Shown: piece after piece, positions 29,567 to 41,931 of the stretch
Numbering within the stretch: the first letter of the stretch is position 1
How the letters are laid out: the number at the start of each line of letters is the position of its first letter
Source of the DNA: Miscanthus floridulus
Lineage: Eukaryota > Streptophyta > Magnoliopsida > Poales > Poaceae
Assembly: GCF_019320115.1 (NCBI RefSeq)
Contig: NC_089581.1
Span: 14,375,925-14,439,924 of the forward strand
Direction: 5' to 3'
DNA length: 64,000 nucleotides
The notes under the pieces: generated by a model
What the model saw: only the letters and a program-made list of their open reading frames with translations
The model's database searches: none
Told to the model about the DNA's origin: nothing
Position numbers and translations under genes: made by a program

Positions 29567-30917
29567 TAGTCTAATAAAGAGTATTTGGCATCCTGATTTT
29601 CCTTGTAGGTGCTGAAGTAGAGGGGGGGGCACTTGGTCCACTATGTCTGGTTTTCCTATCGGACAGCTGCAGCTGTAGATCACGTAAGTGGCTCTCCATT
29701 TCTCTGCTAATGTATCTTTGTTTGACCAGCTGATTAGTGGACACCAATAACTTTAGCTGATATGGAGCATCCAATCGTTTAGTCAAAGCCTTCCTTACAA
29801 AATTTGAGACCATGTTCCGAAGAAAATGGAAGTGCGGTGTAGGATCTTAAACATGGGGTTCACGTCTGTAGTCTGAGTGTGGCTGCTTTGTACGAACCGG
29901 AATTTGGCAGGCCCATGCTTGGCCCATCGTTTGTCTATTAGGGCCTTCTAGAGATCCTGAACCACAAGCAAAGCCCAATTGGAGTTTGCCATGAGTGTTT
30001 CTCTTGTCGTTTAGGGTTCTTTCACAAAGGCAAGCGGTGGGCTTACTGTTAAGCTCTGCTTTAAGATATTGCTGCGGGATGCGTGATTCATTATCTTTTA
30101 AGCTGCATTTCTTCTCAAAATCTGTGCCTTTTCTTCTACTGTAAACCCTTTTTCTAAGAATGGCCATGGATTTATTCATGAATCCAATTTACAACTTAAT
30201 TAACTAATTCTTCAGTTTGTCTAGCTGAAACTGAAAAGTTAGTAAATCAAGTTGAACTAGAGTGGTGGTGAAATGAGCTCAATAGTTGTGAGGCGTGATA
30301 GCCTAACCTTTAGATCTTGTCCTGTTTCGGTAATAAGCTCAAATTATGCAGTGAAATTTGAATCTGTGAACAGGACTGTAGAGTACATCTTTTTTTTCTG
30401 TTCTGTCACTTTCAGTAAAAAAAGGCTTAACTTTTGCTTATGTTTTTTTTTGGAGGAAAGAGACTAGCAGCAGCTGTTATTTATCCGTTTGCCAAATTCC
30501 AAGCCAAGTAGGCAAAAAACGGAACGCGGAACCCGTGATCTGTTGGGCCATACATGCACAAAAGGAGACAAGTTTGCATTCAAAAAATCAAATGAAGGTA
30601 GGCCACCTTGTGCGACCTGAACACAGGCAGACGATTCCATAGTCTTGTTATTTTGATTGTGATGTCAACGTTCGTGTATTTAATCCGAGCAGCCTCGGCC
30701 TCGCTCTCATTCTACAAGAACCCCTTCACGAGCAGCCAAGTTACGTAGGCGTGCCGAAATGGACGCCTACCAACTGTCCTTTAATTTAGTTATTTGTTGT
30801 TACCTCATGATTCATAGCATAAAATTTCTCATATCATCTGTCTGGATCGTGATGTACTTCGTGTCTTGTTCGTCGCAGCCAGCCAAAGCCGTTCGTGTCC
30901 AAACAAATGATGACTAA
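29567..30917. other. intergenic, nothing recognised
   Basis: Low-GC host sequence right of the Copia element. Short frames on both strands lack protein character. No RNA gene or repeat identified. Confidence 0.4.
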
Positions 30918-31047
30918 GGCCCTGTTCGTTTGTTTTATTATCCGTACTTTTCAACTTATTTTTTTTAGCCAGAATAATATTTTTCTTTCACAATAAATTA
31001 ACCGGAACAGTGTTTCGACTTGTTTTTTCAGCCAAGTGAACGGGGCC
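30918..31047 (+). mobile_element. Tourist-like MITE (130 bp)
   Basis: Inverted ends ggccctgttcgtttg and caagtgaacggggcc (rc ggccccgttcacttg), flanked by a taa trinucleotide on both sides (30915-30917, 31048-31050). The 3-bp TAA duplication points to PIF/Harbinger (Tourist). It resembles the element at 63747-63874 in reverse. Confidence 0.8.
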
Positions 31048-31370
31048 TAATAAGTATGAACAGATTATGATTGCAGGCCTATTCAGGACCTCATTTTTTG
31101 TTGTTCCTGTCTGTCGTAAGAAACATATTAGAGTCTGCACAATACATTTTCCTCTAACTGATTAGTGGGCCCTTGTTAGACTGTCATGAGGCTAACAGCT
31201 CAGCCTGCAGAAGCATCTTGCAATATGGACTGATGCGGCAAAGTAATATACTACTGGTACTACAATATCGTAGAGTTGGACTCTGAACTGGTGTTCGTCT
31301 ATATATCCAGCGTCACTTGAAGTGAGGCCGTAGAGTAGGCTAATCAACATTAGGAAATGAGGCCATCATT

Positions 31371-31491
31371 CAGCCTGTTCGCTTGCTCATAAATGATCGT
31401 AAATTTCCAGTCGGGAACAATGTTTTTCTCTCACACCAAACCAGCCAGCAGTAAATAATCCACGATACGATACGGCCTCCCGAACAGGCTG
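31371..31491 (+). mobile_element. MITE (121 bp), copy 1 of an inverted pair
   Basis: Ends cagcctgttcgcttg and cgaacaggctg are inverted. Flanked by att on both sides (3-bp duplication). The interior, with gtttttctctcacacc and agcagtaaataatccacg, matches copy 2 in reverse. Confidence 0.8.
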
Positions 31492-31654
31492 ATTGCCTCT
31501 GAAAGTCTGTTGGTATTTGGATTTTGCGGCCTCTTCCAGCGTCCGTATGCATTGCATTTCCGCAAGATTGAGGAACCATCGAATTTGGAGTTTGCCGCCT
31601 AGTTAGGCAATGGCAAACAACTATGGGCTACGGAGTATGGACCCTAAAGACCTA

Positions 31655-31775
31655 CAGCCTGTTCGGGAGGCCGTAAACGATCGTGGATTATTTACTGCTG
31701 GCTGGTTTGGTGTGAGAGAAAAACACTATTCCTGGCTGGAAATTTACGATCGTTTACGAGCAAGCGAACAGGCGG
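31655..31775 (-). mobile_element. MITE (121 bp), copy 2, opposite orientation
   Basis: Same family as 31371-31491 but reversed (cgtggattatttactgctgg). Same length, flanked by cta on both sides. A 163-bp spacer separates the two copies, so a transcript across both could fold into a hairpin. Confidence 0.8.
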
Positions 31776-34600
31776 CTAAGTATGCTCTGCTGAAATGGCC
31801 AGGATTTAACTATGCACTCAACTTGGTAATAAAGACGTCTCTCCCGTCAAAATCAAATGACATACAGTACTACGATTTGCATCTCCTTGCATGCTAGTAC
31901 CGCGATTCCTTTTGGTTTGGTAATGGCAGGCAGGTCTGGCGGAACACGGACGGCCTCTGACTTCGGTCGAGAGTCGAGGCCATCCATTTGATTCTTGCAC
32001 GGGTTCTTTTCTCAATCTAGTTAAAAGCTAGCACTAGATGCCTACACAGAATAGAAGGTCCACAGCCGTTTATCCGAGACCAGAAAGCAGCGTTTAGATG
32101 CCTCCTCCTGGGTCCTGGCCCTGTACCACTTGTCATGTTGAGCTCTTGCCTCTTGGTATTACAAATTTGCAATTGAAGTTCCCAAAATTACCTATTCTTG
32201 ATGAAACACGTTTTTCTTGCAGGTATACGCGATTGTACTAGTGCTATACAGCATCACGTACTACGGTAGATTCTATGAAGAGATGCGCGACAGATCGAGG
32301 CATGCGTGGTTGGGAGTTGGACGTACCCAGCTACAGGACAGGCGAAGCCGCGCCTTCTTCTAGGGCTTCTCGGGCTCGGCATGTCGGGGATTTGACCCCA
32401 CGGTATCCGAGGCCCCAGTAAACAAACCAGCCAGAGCTCTATAGTGTGATGACTGATGATACACGTGAAGGGAAGAGAAGAGAGGAAAAAAAAAAGCCCA
32501 TAGAGCAAGCAGCTCGAGCCCACCTGGGGTTCGGCCCGCCCGAGGAGTGGAGAGTCGGGGCGAGAGGCAAGTCCCGTCTCCTGTACTCCCCTCCCGGAGT
32601 CGACGGTAGTCGTAGCCGTAGTATATTATATCGACAGACACAGAAGAAAGGGAAACGACAAGTCCTACGCAAACGTGTCTCCGGTGTGGGCCCGCTGCGC
32701 ATCGCGGTCGTTGGTCTGTCGCGTAGGCGGCGATGCGGGGACAAGGCTAGGGTTAAACGACCAACCACAACCCAGGCATATCTGTGGACCTAATTGCCTC
32801 GTCTACGCAGAGGCAACACCACAAACTTACGTATTAAAGCCGACTGATAAACTGGCTGAAACTATTTGGTTATAAGGGAAAAATACTATAGATTTAAGCT
32901 GATAAGTTCAAATAAACAGGAATGTCAAGTCACGGCGGCTAGCCAGCTAGGAGTAGCTAGAACCTAGGTCTGCCTAGAGGCTATAGGAGCTGGTCATTTT
33001 ATTATGGAGTGTAAAAAAAAATTATGCAGTATTTCACCGGGTGTCATACCACAGTTTCAGGCTTTCGGCCTTGTTTGGTCATGGCTTCTATAAACTGACT
33101 TTCGAACTAGTATTGCTCTATCCCTTTCAAAGTATCGTTATATTATTCATGTTGATTTAATTAGATTTATAAAAAATATTAATAATATTTATATCTCTAA
33201 TAAATTTATTCTAAAAATATATTCAACGATCTAGCTAAAGATACATGATAATTGTCTTGTCTCTACACGTCTTTACTCTATCTAAAGTCATAACCTCTAA
33301 TCCTCGTTTAGAGCTATCGACATCTTTTATCCGTCTCTCCCTTTTTCTCCTATTCTAATCCCATGACTGTGCAGTTTTAGTGGTCCAAATCAAGCAGCCT
33401 TAAGTCTCATCTTGATGAGCTATATTAGCGTAAAAAACACTTTCCAAATCTTCCGTAAATTATATATTGGCTCTCTTGTAGATCTAAATTCAAGTTGATC
33501 TTGCATCTTCTATTACTATAACTTCTTTTTTCCAATAGTATCGGTTGCAATGCTTTTCACGTCTTGGAACCATCGCTACAAATAATATACCACCACCTTA
33601 TAGTTTCACGTAATCATGACTTAGCTTAATAGACAACTTAGTGTCATTTTAGTTGTCTCGTAGTAATTCACAATTCATTCACTTGTGCATGCATAGATCG
33701 AAAGGAACACTTTGAGTTGCATGGGCGAGTCGGGCCGGGCTCGGGCGGGCCTCCGGTGCCGTTTGTAGTGTAACAGCTAAAATACATATTTTGCCTGGGC
33801 TCGGGCCGAGAAAAAAACTTTTGGGCAGCATGATCTCTGTCTAGGCCTTGTCCACTAAGGTTTGTGGGCAGGCTAAAACCCGCCGAACCCGTAGGCTGGG
33901 CTGGGTCGGGCTCGGTTTACTCAGGTCTATTGTTGAGGCTTCTCTATCTGTTTAATTAAAAAGCCCTACTAAACAAGTAAACAAAGAACAACTTTTAAAG
34001 CCAAAACTAATGAAAAAAGGTGAAGATGAAATTGTTTTAGGGTTAGAAGCCAAATCTACTAAAATAGGGTTTTTATCGACTCCTTCCTTTCTAGAAGCTC
34101 AAACCCTACCAAAGATCACCTTATGGCGTGTTTGGCAAGGCTTGGCACGGTTCATAGCAAAATGAACATAGAGTTAGGAGGAGTCATGATTTATGACTCC
34201 TCCAATACTGTAGTACGAAGCCTGAGGCTCAAGAAACATAGCCCTTAATACTTGCGAAGCTTAGTGTCATGATATCCAGACATATCCTCCTCATCTTAGT
34301 CCATCGAATAATTGAAACCATATATATTGGTGTTTAGATCTGGAAAATAAATATAACCTTTTGCTGTTTTTAGCCAAACAATAACCGAAGCCAGATCCAG
34401 CCCAACTTTTGGTTTCTTTCACGTCATTTTACTCGCATGTCTCACAAGAAAAATAAAAGAACACATTACCTACTTATAGTAACTAAAAAATGGTTCATGA
34501 GCTGAACGTACATCTCTACCAAAAAATGGCTTGGTCGGACCCACTGAAAATCTGGTCCCACATCACTAGTACTCTAGTAGTAGTAGCCTCCGTTCCCTTC
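31776..34600. other. intergenic, nothing firmly recognised
   Basis: About 2.8 kb. Around 32400-32790 it is GC-rich, with overlapping frames on both strands but no protein motif. 32836-32930 has words like MITE ends (gataaactggctg) without a clear pair. The rest is AT-rich. Confidence 0.35.
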
Positions 34601-35045
34601 GATATTGTGCTGCTCTCTTTTACACACTGCTCAATCGATTGTTGCCTATAGGCGAAACGAGCGAGCACAGACGACGGAAAAATGGTCCCCTTTCACCAGA
34701 CCTGAGCCGAGCTCAGCTCAGCCCGTCTCTCTCCAATCTCGTGCAGCGCTCCCCAATAAAACCCTTCAAAAATGGAGGCGTGTTCAAGCGTGTATGAATC
34801 TGAACACAGAGACAGAGCTCAGACCTGAGAGAGAGACAGCTTCCGCAGAAGGCTACAACAAGGCGCGAAACTTCTTTGACCCAAACAGAGGACCCCGACT
34901 GGTACCAATCTTGGTTCTCCCTCTTTCTCTTCTTGCATCCAAAATCGCCCACCCATCTGACCTTGTTGCCACATCCCTCCTTGTTCGTAACTCGTCATCT
35001 CCTTCTCCTCTGCAGTGGCAGTAGTACCAGCTTCTAGTAGCGATC
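34601..35045 (+). promoter_or_regulatory. upstream region and probable 5' UTR of the bHLH gene
   Basis: Sequence before the bHLH ATG with CT-rich blocks (cttggttctccctctttctc near 34910). The 139-codon frame here has no protein character. The exact transcription start is unknown. Confidence 0.4.
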
Positions 35046-37766
35046 ATGGTGAAGGAAGAGGAGATCATGGCCGAGGCAGGAGGAGGGCGCAGTTACATGG
35101 ACCTGCTTGGTCTCGGAGAAGACGACTACCTGCTGTGCCTGTCCCCTTCCTCCTACTTCACTTCCAGTATCGCCTCCGCCACCACCACCAGCGCCACCAC
35201 TTCCACCACTGCTGCCGCGTCGTTGCCTACGACCTGCACCTCCTACCTGGACCTGGCTCCCGCCTACCACCACATGCTGAGCTTCGCTGGCCAAGAGCAG
35301 TACCAGGGCGACGGCGTCCTCGGCTTCCAGTGCTACGGAGGCGATCACGCGATTCCGGCGGCTGTCCCGCAGAAGTCCAGCCCGACCACCGAGTGCTCCT
35401 CCTCCATCTCCTCCATGTCGTCCTCGCCGCCTGCGACAGCCATCTCCGCCGTCTCCTGCTCAAAGCCACAGGCTTTCAAGGTGCGTTCTCAGCCTGCCCT
35501 TGAGGCCATCGTCGCTACTGGCTGCAAGCCGGATTGGTTCTTTTTCTTGGTTTCTTGCATTGTGAATAAGTGATGGTTTTGGATGGTGTCTCTGTTGGGT
35601 CTTCGCGCGGTTCATGAACGGTTGTCGCTGCAATTTCTGTAATAAACTACGGAGTACAGTAAGTAGTTGGTAGTTGTTGGTTCTTGTGCAGAAGAAGGGA
35701 TCAAGGAGCAGTGAGCAAAGAAAGGCTGCTTCTGCCGCTGCCACTGCCGCTGCTGCTGGTGGTGCTACGAACAAGAGGCCGAGGGTTAGTGCTTTCTTTC
35801 CGCTCGAGTGGCAGTAATGTTTGCTAATCAGCTGTGGTCCAATCTGGCACTTATTAGTACTACACCAAATTAGTGAGCTGTTCATGTTTTGCTAATCAAT
35901 CAGTTCATTCATTCATCCAAAATCATAAAAAAAAATCATCTTTGTTTTAGGTGAGGAGGGAGAGGCTCGGGGAGAGGATCATAGCTCTGCAGCAGCTGGT
36001 TTCTCCGTTCGGAAAGGTAGAAAAGGCAGACGCTTCAGGCTTTTGGCGATACGCCCTTTACTTTCGCTCGCTGTACCTGTACTTGCCTTTCGGCGTTTCC
36101 TTTGCTGGTGCAAACGTAGACAGCCAAATTAACTGCGAGCCTTTCTGCTGCCGTGAAACACCACACCGGCGAAAGCAAACAGGCCGCTCAATGCAACACA
36201 GAGGCCCCGTTTAGATCCAAAATTTTTTGGATTTTATCTCACTGTATCATTTCGTTTGTATTTGGTTATTAGTGTTTAATTATAGACTAATTAGGTTCAA
36301 AAGTTTTTCGTCTCGCGATTTCTCGACCAACTGTGTAATTATTTTTTTTTTCTACATTTAATACTACATATATGTGCCGCAAGATTCGATGTGACGAGTA
36401 CTGTGCAAAATTTTTTGGATTCTAAACAGGCCCAGACTTGCAGGCAGCATCCCCTGTCACATTACTACTCTGAGCCAAAGAAAGCGGTCAAAGTGACATG
36501 GAGTACTGATACGCATTAACCGACGTGCAGTGCAGATTTCTTGTTTGCGCTGCTATGCTGGTGCTGCATCTGCATGCTAGGAGTAGCAACAGCAGCAGTT
36601 AATTAGCGCAGTGGATTAACCCTGTTTCCCTCTTTTTTGACCTTTGACTGACGGGTTGATATGAACTGCATTTGCATGGACCCGGCCCTGCTTTGCCGCT
36701 GCCTGCGACTGTGATGCGGTGCTGCCAGTCTGATACGGCCTCCGTTCTGCACGAGGCGCTGGGATACATACGCTTCCTTCACGACCAGGTTCAGGTGCGC
36801 CGTCTGGGTCTCGTTTAGTTTCTTCCGTTCACTATCGGTTAAATAAAATGTTTGGACATTACATGAAGTATTAAATATAGACTAAAAATAACTAATTATA
36901 TTAATTTACGAGAAGAATCTTTTAAGCTTAATTAGGCCATGATTTAACAATGTTGTACTACAGTAACACATGTGCTAATGATGAATTAATTAGGTTTAAT
37001 ATATTCATCTTGTGTATTACAGATTCTGTTATTTTTTTATTAGCATCTGAACACCACGTGCGACATTTTCGTATAACACCCGATTTGATATACCAAAACT
37101 TTACGCACTAAATTTATTTAAACAAGTCCTTACTAGTATCTCTCTCGATACATACGAAAACTAGCGCAGTACACGATGCTTGGTACAGTGTGTGTTCCTG
37201 CCATGTCTATGTATAATGTATGTATCCCGGAATCCCAGTAAAATGTCTGTATATCTTTTGCGTATACTCCTGTGGTGGCTAGGTCTGCTGGTCAGGTCTG
37301 GTGCACCGTGCACCCGCTGTTTGAAACCGGTCGCTTTTCATGTCAGGTCCTGAGCTCGCCGAACATGCAGCGCCAGCCGGCCTCAGCGCACGTCCCGGTA
37401 AGCACCAAGCGGCAAACGCCAACCCAAACCCAAAACTTACTGCCAGTAATTACTACTATAACTATTCTATTCTACTCCCAGTAATTAACCGGACTTTTTT
37501 AACTTAATTAACACCCGTGCTCGTACTTCGCCGCAAAGGAGAGCGCGGCGGGGACGGTGGTGGAGCCGCCGCGGGCGAGCGACCTGAGGAGCCGGAGCCT
37601 GTGCCTGGTGCCCGTCTCCTGCACGGAGCACCTCGCCGGCAACAGCCACGGCGGCAACGGCGCCGACCTCTGGTCCGTGGCGAAGGCGGCCGCGGACAAC
37701 AAGGGGCCTGCCGGCGGAATGCTGCTGCCTGGTGGTGGTCACCCTCGCCATGGGCGCCTGGCCTAG
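35046..37766 (+). CDS. atypical bHLH transcription factor, 6 exons
   Basis: A nuclear transcription factor of the plant group that contains bHLH68, bHLH112 and bHLH123. Exons are 35046-35480, 35692-35784, 35951-36016, 36729-36794, 37347-37397 and 37539-37766. All introns are GT-AG and phase 0, giving 312 residues. The N-terminus has acidic MDLLGLGEDDYLL, then Ser/Thr-rich stretches. The bHLH covers about 172-222: KRPRVRRERLGERIIALQQL (degenerate basic region and helix 1), loop SPFGKSD, helix 2 TASVLHEALGYIRFLHDQVQ. The His-Glu-Arg residues that contact an E-box are absent, as is known for this group, so DNA binding may be altered or indirect. The C-terminus keeps RSRSLCLVPVSC. The ATG lies in a good context, followed by acidic KEEE. 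No lesion seen. Intron 3 holds a MITE. Confidence 0.9.
36203..36433. mobile_element. MITE in intron 3 of the bHLH gene (231 bp)
   Basis: Ends ggccccgtttaga and tctaaacaggccc are inverted, with aga on both sides (36200-36202 and 36434-36436). Next to each end is a ccaaaattttttgg-like block. This grass MITE type is common. It leaves the splice sites untouched. Confidence 0.82.
36818..37131. repeat. possible degenerate MITE in intron 4 of the bHLH gene
   Basis: An AT-rich block from tctcgtttagtttc to taaacaagtcc, whose ends are weakly inverted (ggacttgttta against tctcgtttag). The interior words (aattaggtttaatatattcat, shortened) look like a grass DNA repeat. No target duplication seen. Confidence 0.35.
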
Positions 37767-40177
37767 CTGACTGTGGACACACTTGCTTTACAGATGGGGA
37801 TGGGGATGGGGATGTGAAGGGTTTAGGGCTTTCAGTAGGCTCTTTTGGGGCTAATCAGTCCCAGCCGTACTCCGTAACCTTTGTCTAAAGTAAACTTTTG
37901 GGGAGCCGGATGCTGCTGCTTTTGGTGGGAAAAAAAAGGCGCAGGGATCCATATTTCCACAGATTAACTGTCTTCAATAAGTACACCTAAACCTAAATTG
38001 GATAACAAGAAATTTAAAATCAGTCTCCAACGAAGTACTTATATGGGAGATCTATTTTGGATTGTTTGAGAGACACAACCTAAATATGGTCATCCTCTCT
38101 CTTGAAAACCTATTTACAGAAATGATTCTCTTCTGGGTCTTATTGTTGGAGAAGATACCGAATAATTATTGAATCTTTTGTCTGTAGTGTTATCCAAACA
38201 ATAAATTAGTCTTGTATTTTAAATGTTATTGTTGGAGATAACCGTACAAATGCCACAACAGCCAGGATGCGATGCAAATGCAAGTGTGCATATTTTGGAC
38301 GGGGGGTTAAAGTTTTCTTAACTTTAGCTTAAGATAAGAGAAGGGTAGTAGAAGACAGTGATGCGAGGATGCCGAGATCTTTGGGCACGAATGTCCCTGT
38401 GCTGTCACGCCTCCCGGCAGGCATTGAATGAATGCTTCTACCGTCGATGTTGCCTGCTCGGGAGTCGTGCGGCGACGGCTTCGGTATCCTCTCTGCTTGT
38501 TGATCTCGGCAATCGGTTTGCCATCCTTGGTCCTCGAGGTTGGAACTGCACAAGCCACTGCAATATCATGCATGACGCTCATAAGAGCAAGTACTCCATA
38601 TAATAGCACGCTATAATCAAGTTGAATGCTGGAGCGGAGGAGAGAGAGGAGAGGATAGGAGAGGAAAGAGAGAAAAAACAGACTATAGTCGGTTTAGACA
38701 TAAGAACCGTAAATTTTTATAAGAGAGACCAATGAGCTATGTATTAATAATAAAGAACTAACTATTATATGAGTGAACTAAGAGACAGGCTGCAAAGATC
38801 CTTATAAGTCATCGGTGCAGTGCAAATAGGAGACGACTCGTTGAAGACTTTTGCACAGTGCGTTGTTCATCCGACAGTACTAGGATCCCGCTTCCATCGC
38901 TTTCGGGCAAAGCAGATCCACAGGACGAGAGTCGCAAAGTGGTTCGAAAAGGCTAGGCTAGGCAAGGAACCAATAACTCGGTTTTCACTGAGGGGGTATA
39001 TATATTTGTAAAATGGCAGGCTGACTATCGCAGGCCTGAGTTTTGTTTATCGGCTGTATGCTTCGTCAAGGTGTTTCATTCATCCGTTTACTTTCACACC
39101 ATTTTCTAGAAACTTGGTCAAAGGTTAAGAAAAATTGATCAAAAAAATGTAACACATGACAAACTAAAATGACTATCGTATTCGAAACCTACCCGTTGGC
39201 TCATGGCGTTGGGTCAGGCGCAGGATGCAGTGATTCGTTTGCCTCGACGGTAGCCGATTTTTTTTTTTTTTAGAATGATGGTAGCTGAATTGTTGAAACA
39301 TGCTCACCGCATACAAGTAAAGTGCTTGTTCGGAGAAATGGTTTATCCAAATAAGCCCTAGGATGATGAGAGCAGAATTGCTCTATCCAAATCGGGACGG
39401 GGTTGCGGCCCGATCCACGGGGTATCTCTGACGCATATTGAACCCCCAGCCCACAATGAACGTTGCGTTCCGTTAGCCCACTCGGGTTTCTAACTAACCC
39501 CGGCCCTTCCCGACGAAATCCGCTCACTGTGGCGATCTGGCCTGGGAGTCCAATCAACTCACGACCCGGTCGACCCCGAGTGAATTCCTCGCGTCGCTGC
39601 GGAGCGTGCGCAGGCCCGACTCGCAGGGCGTGGAAGGCGGCGTCGCACGGTCGCAGATATCCCCGCCGGCGGCTGCCCCATGCGGTGACCGCTCTTGCAC
39701 GGCTCTGCTAGCTAAAGATGTTCCACCTTTGTTGCCTCGATAATGATTCCACCGGGCGTCTTTGCAGACGGACGTGTCTCTCCACTGGATAACACGTCTT
39801 CGCTCTCTTTCATCCGCACGTAGCCAAAAATAAAATTCTTCACCGTCCGCCTCCACTGAGCAGCCCACCCCCATCGCGCGCCCGCCTCCACCGCGCTGTC
39901 CCGTCGCACGCCCATCACGTGCGCTCGTGCTCCATCGTGCTACCTACTCGTCGCGGCCGCCTCCACCGATCTGGCAAGCAGGCGAGCCTCCACGACGGAC
40001 GCTCCAGCAAATAGGCGAGGGGGGGGGGGGGGGGGGGGTTGAGCTTCGTGTGAAGCCGTCCTGTCGGCGAGTTGCCCGCGTCGCTGGCGCACGACGAGCT
40101 CCATGTGCCGCCGTTGAGCTCCACAACGACAGGCCTATTCATCCAAGCAACAAGATGACATTGCGTTCAAAGCCCAT
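37767..40177. other. intergenic, no gene recognised
   Basis: Starts with the bHLH 3' UTR. It contains a run of about 20 G at 40019-40038 and a GC-rich area at 39600-40130 with overlapping shadow frames. A block near 38610-38790 with many ggagag words looks like a grass repeat, but I cannot name it. Confidence 0.35.
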
Positions 40178-40555
40178 GTTGCAAAGGTATGTTTCATGTA
40201 TTTCCGTTGTTTCATCTTGATGTTGCAAAAGTAGATCGAAATGTTGCACATGTTGCAATGGCTATACACATATGTTTCAATGTATATTCCGAATATTTCA
40301 TTTGTTTTTCGAGACGTATGTTTGTAAGTGTTTTATCTGTATGTTGCATATGTTTTTGCAAGTGTTTCAGACGTATATGTTCCAAGTGTTTTAGTTGTTT
40401 TCGTATGTATATTGCAAGTGTTTCATCTGAATGTTTCAAAAGTAGATTTAGTGTTGCAGCAAGTGTTTCATATACATATTTGAAGTGTTTCATCTACCTT
40501 CAGACGTATGTCGTAAGTGTTGCATCTGGATGTTTCAAAAGTAGATCAGATGTTT
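40178..40555. repeat. degenerate repeat of tgtttcatctg/aagtgttgc words
   Basis: Irregular copies, spaced about 30-50 bp, of aagtgtttcatctg, atgttgcaaaagtagat and agacgtatgt. Similar arrays occur in grass DNA transposons (possibly Mutator-like), but no terminus or transposase is visible here. The open frames are by-products of the repeat. Confidence 0.55.
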
Positions 40556-40847
40556 GCATCTCCCTCCTCGCTTTTCTATCTCGCATCAGAGTCTCTTCCT
40601 CCTCCGGCGCCTACTAGGCATCCGCCGCCCCCTCCCCTCTCTTTTCTCGATGATGGTGACGCTCGGGCCGACGCAGGCCTCGCGTGGGTGTGTGAAACGA
40701 CACGAAAACGACTTGCAGGCGCGGACGTCCGGACGGACGGTGTTTACCATGCATTGTTGGACTAGTTACTACTTCGTTGAGCCATATGAACTGTTTTTTA
40801 CCATCTTTCGGAACGTCGCTTGGGCCACTAATTTCGTCAGACATTTG

Positions 40848-40952
40848 GGCTCTGTTCGGCTGGTCTATAAGCCGCTTGTGCTGATTTATTGGGAGAGAAA
40901 AATACTGTACCATGGCTAATAAGCCGACTTATAATGGCAGCCTAACAGAGCC
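40848..40952. mobile_element. MITE (105 bp) with 3-bp duplication
   Basis: Ends ggctctgttcggctg and cagcctaacagagcc are inverted with one mismatch. Flanked by ttg on both sides (40845-40847, 40953-40955). The interior has gggagagaaaaatactg, common in this grass family. Confidence 0.8.
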
Positions 40953-40955
40953 TTG

Positions 40956-41353
40956 AACTGCTCTCACTGTCTTTCAAAATGTCATTATGCTTGCTACTGT
41001 AGCTTTGGTTTTTTTACGAGGAACAACTGTAGTTTGGTTAATTGTTCGTGTAGTAGATTTACTGTATTTTCAATGCAGTTGATAGATGTCTGAGTGTCCT
41101 CGTTAGCGGTGAAAGTGGCACGGGTAATATTTGGATCCGATCTAAATTTGAATTTTGAAGATTTAGAAAGAGTTTTTAATATAATATGTATAAACCAAAT
41201 TCAGTTATGTGTAGGATTCCAAATTCAGTTTTGTGTCAATGCAAGATAGGACATGGAATCGATAAAATTTAGTGGGATTATTTGCAAATTTAATATAGAT
41301 TATCTGATGTTTTAAAAATAACTTGTGATAAAAAAACAGAAGAATTCATAGTT
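40956..41353. other. intergenic, nothing recognised
   Basis: AT-rich spacer. No ORF or repeat ends seen. Confidence 0.4.
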
Positions 41354-41631
41354 AGAGCAACTCCAACAGCACCCAAATCTGCCCCCCATTTTTGTTGGCT
41401 CAGTTTTCTGCTTTCACTCCAACAACAGCACCAAAATTTGAGCCCCCAAATCTATTTACTTACACAATAACAAAGGGACCCACTTGTCAGTCTCTCTTTC
41501 TTCTTCCTCCTTTCTACTTCATTCCTCGCGTGAGCAGGTCGAGCTCGCCGCGAGCAGAGCAGCACGACAGATGGAGGTGGACTCCTTCAGCAGCGGAGGG
41601 AGGCGGACAAAGTCGGCGGCGCACGTCCGGG
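41354..41631. repeat. left arm of an older repeat split by the SIRE element
   Basis: Begins agagcaactccaacagcaccc, a word common at the ends of grass DNA repeats, and is cut at 41631 by the SIRE insertion. The possible other end is ggctagttggagcta near 63690-63704. Inverted similarity is only partial. Confidence 0.35.
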
Positions 41632-41931
41632 TGAAAGTCCTAGTTTGGTTTTGGCTAATTGCTGAAACATAAGTACTAACCTTTGTCATGAGTATCATGT
41701 GAGCAAGGTTGGTACATACCAAGTGATTAGTGATGGAGCATGGTGATGAAGTTCATTGAGATGGAGATGGACATGTGTTGAAGATGATCAAGCTCAACTT
41801 GGAAAAGAAGAAAGAGAAAAACAAAAACCAAGATGATGAAGACAGAGGTATCAAATAGGTTTTTGTTTTGGCACTCAAGTCACCATAGAGGGTGTGAGTG
41901 TATTTAGGATCGATAGCCGTACTATAAAGAC
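41632..41931 (+). repeat. truncated left LTR of the SIRE composite
   Basis: Matches the first 300 bp of the 42386 LTR (tgaaagtcctagtttgg...) and stops at its TATA-like actataaag. Confidence 0.85.

Noticed and set aside
32254..32875. Cluster of overlapping ORFs on both strands
   Set aside because: No motif, no splice-compatible neighbours; GC-rich chance frames.
34605..35024. 139-codon ORF before the bHLH gene
   Set aside because: No domain or codon signature; lies in the probable 5' UTR/promoter of the bHLH gene.
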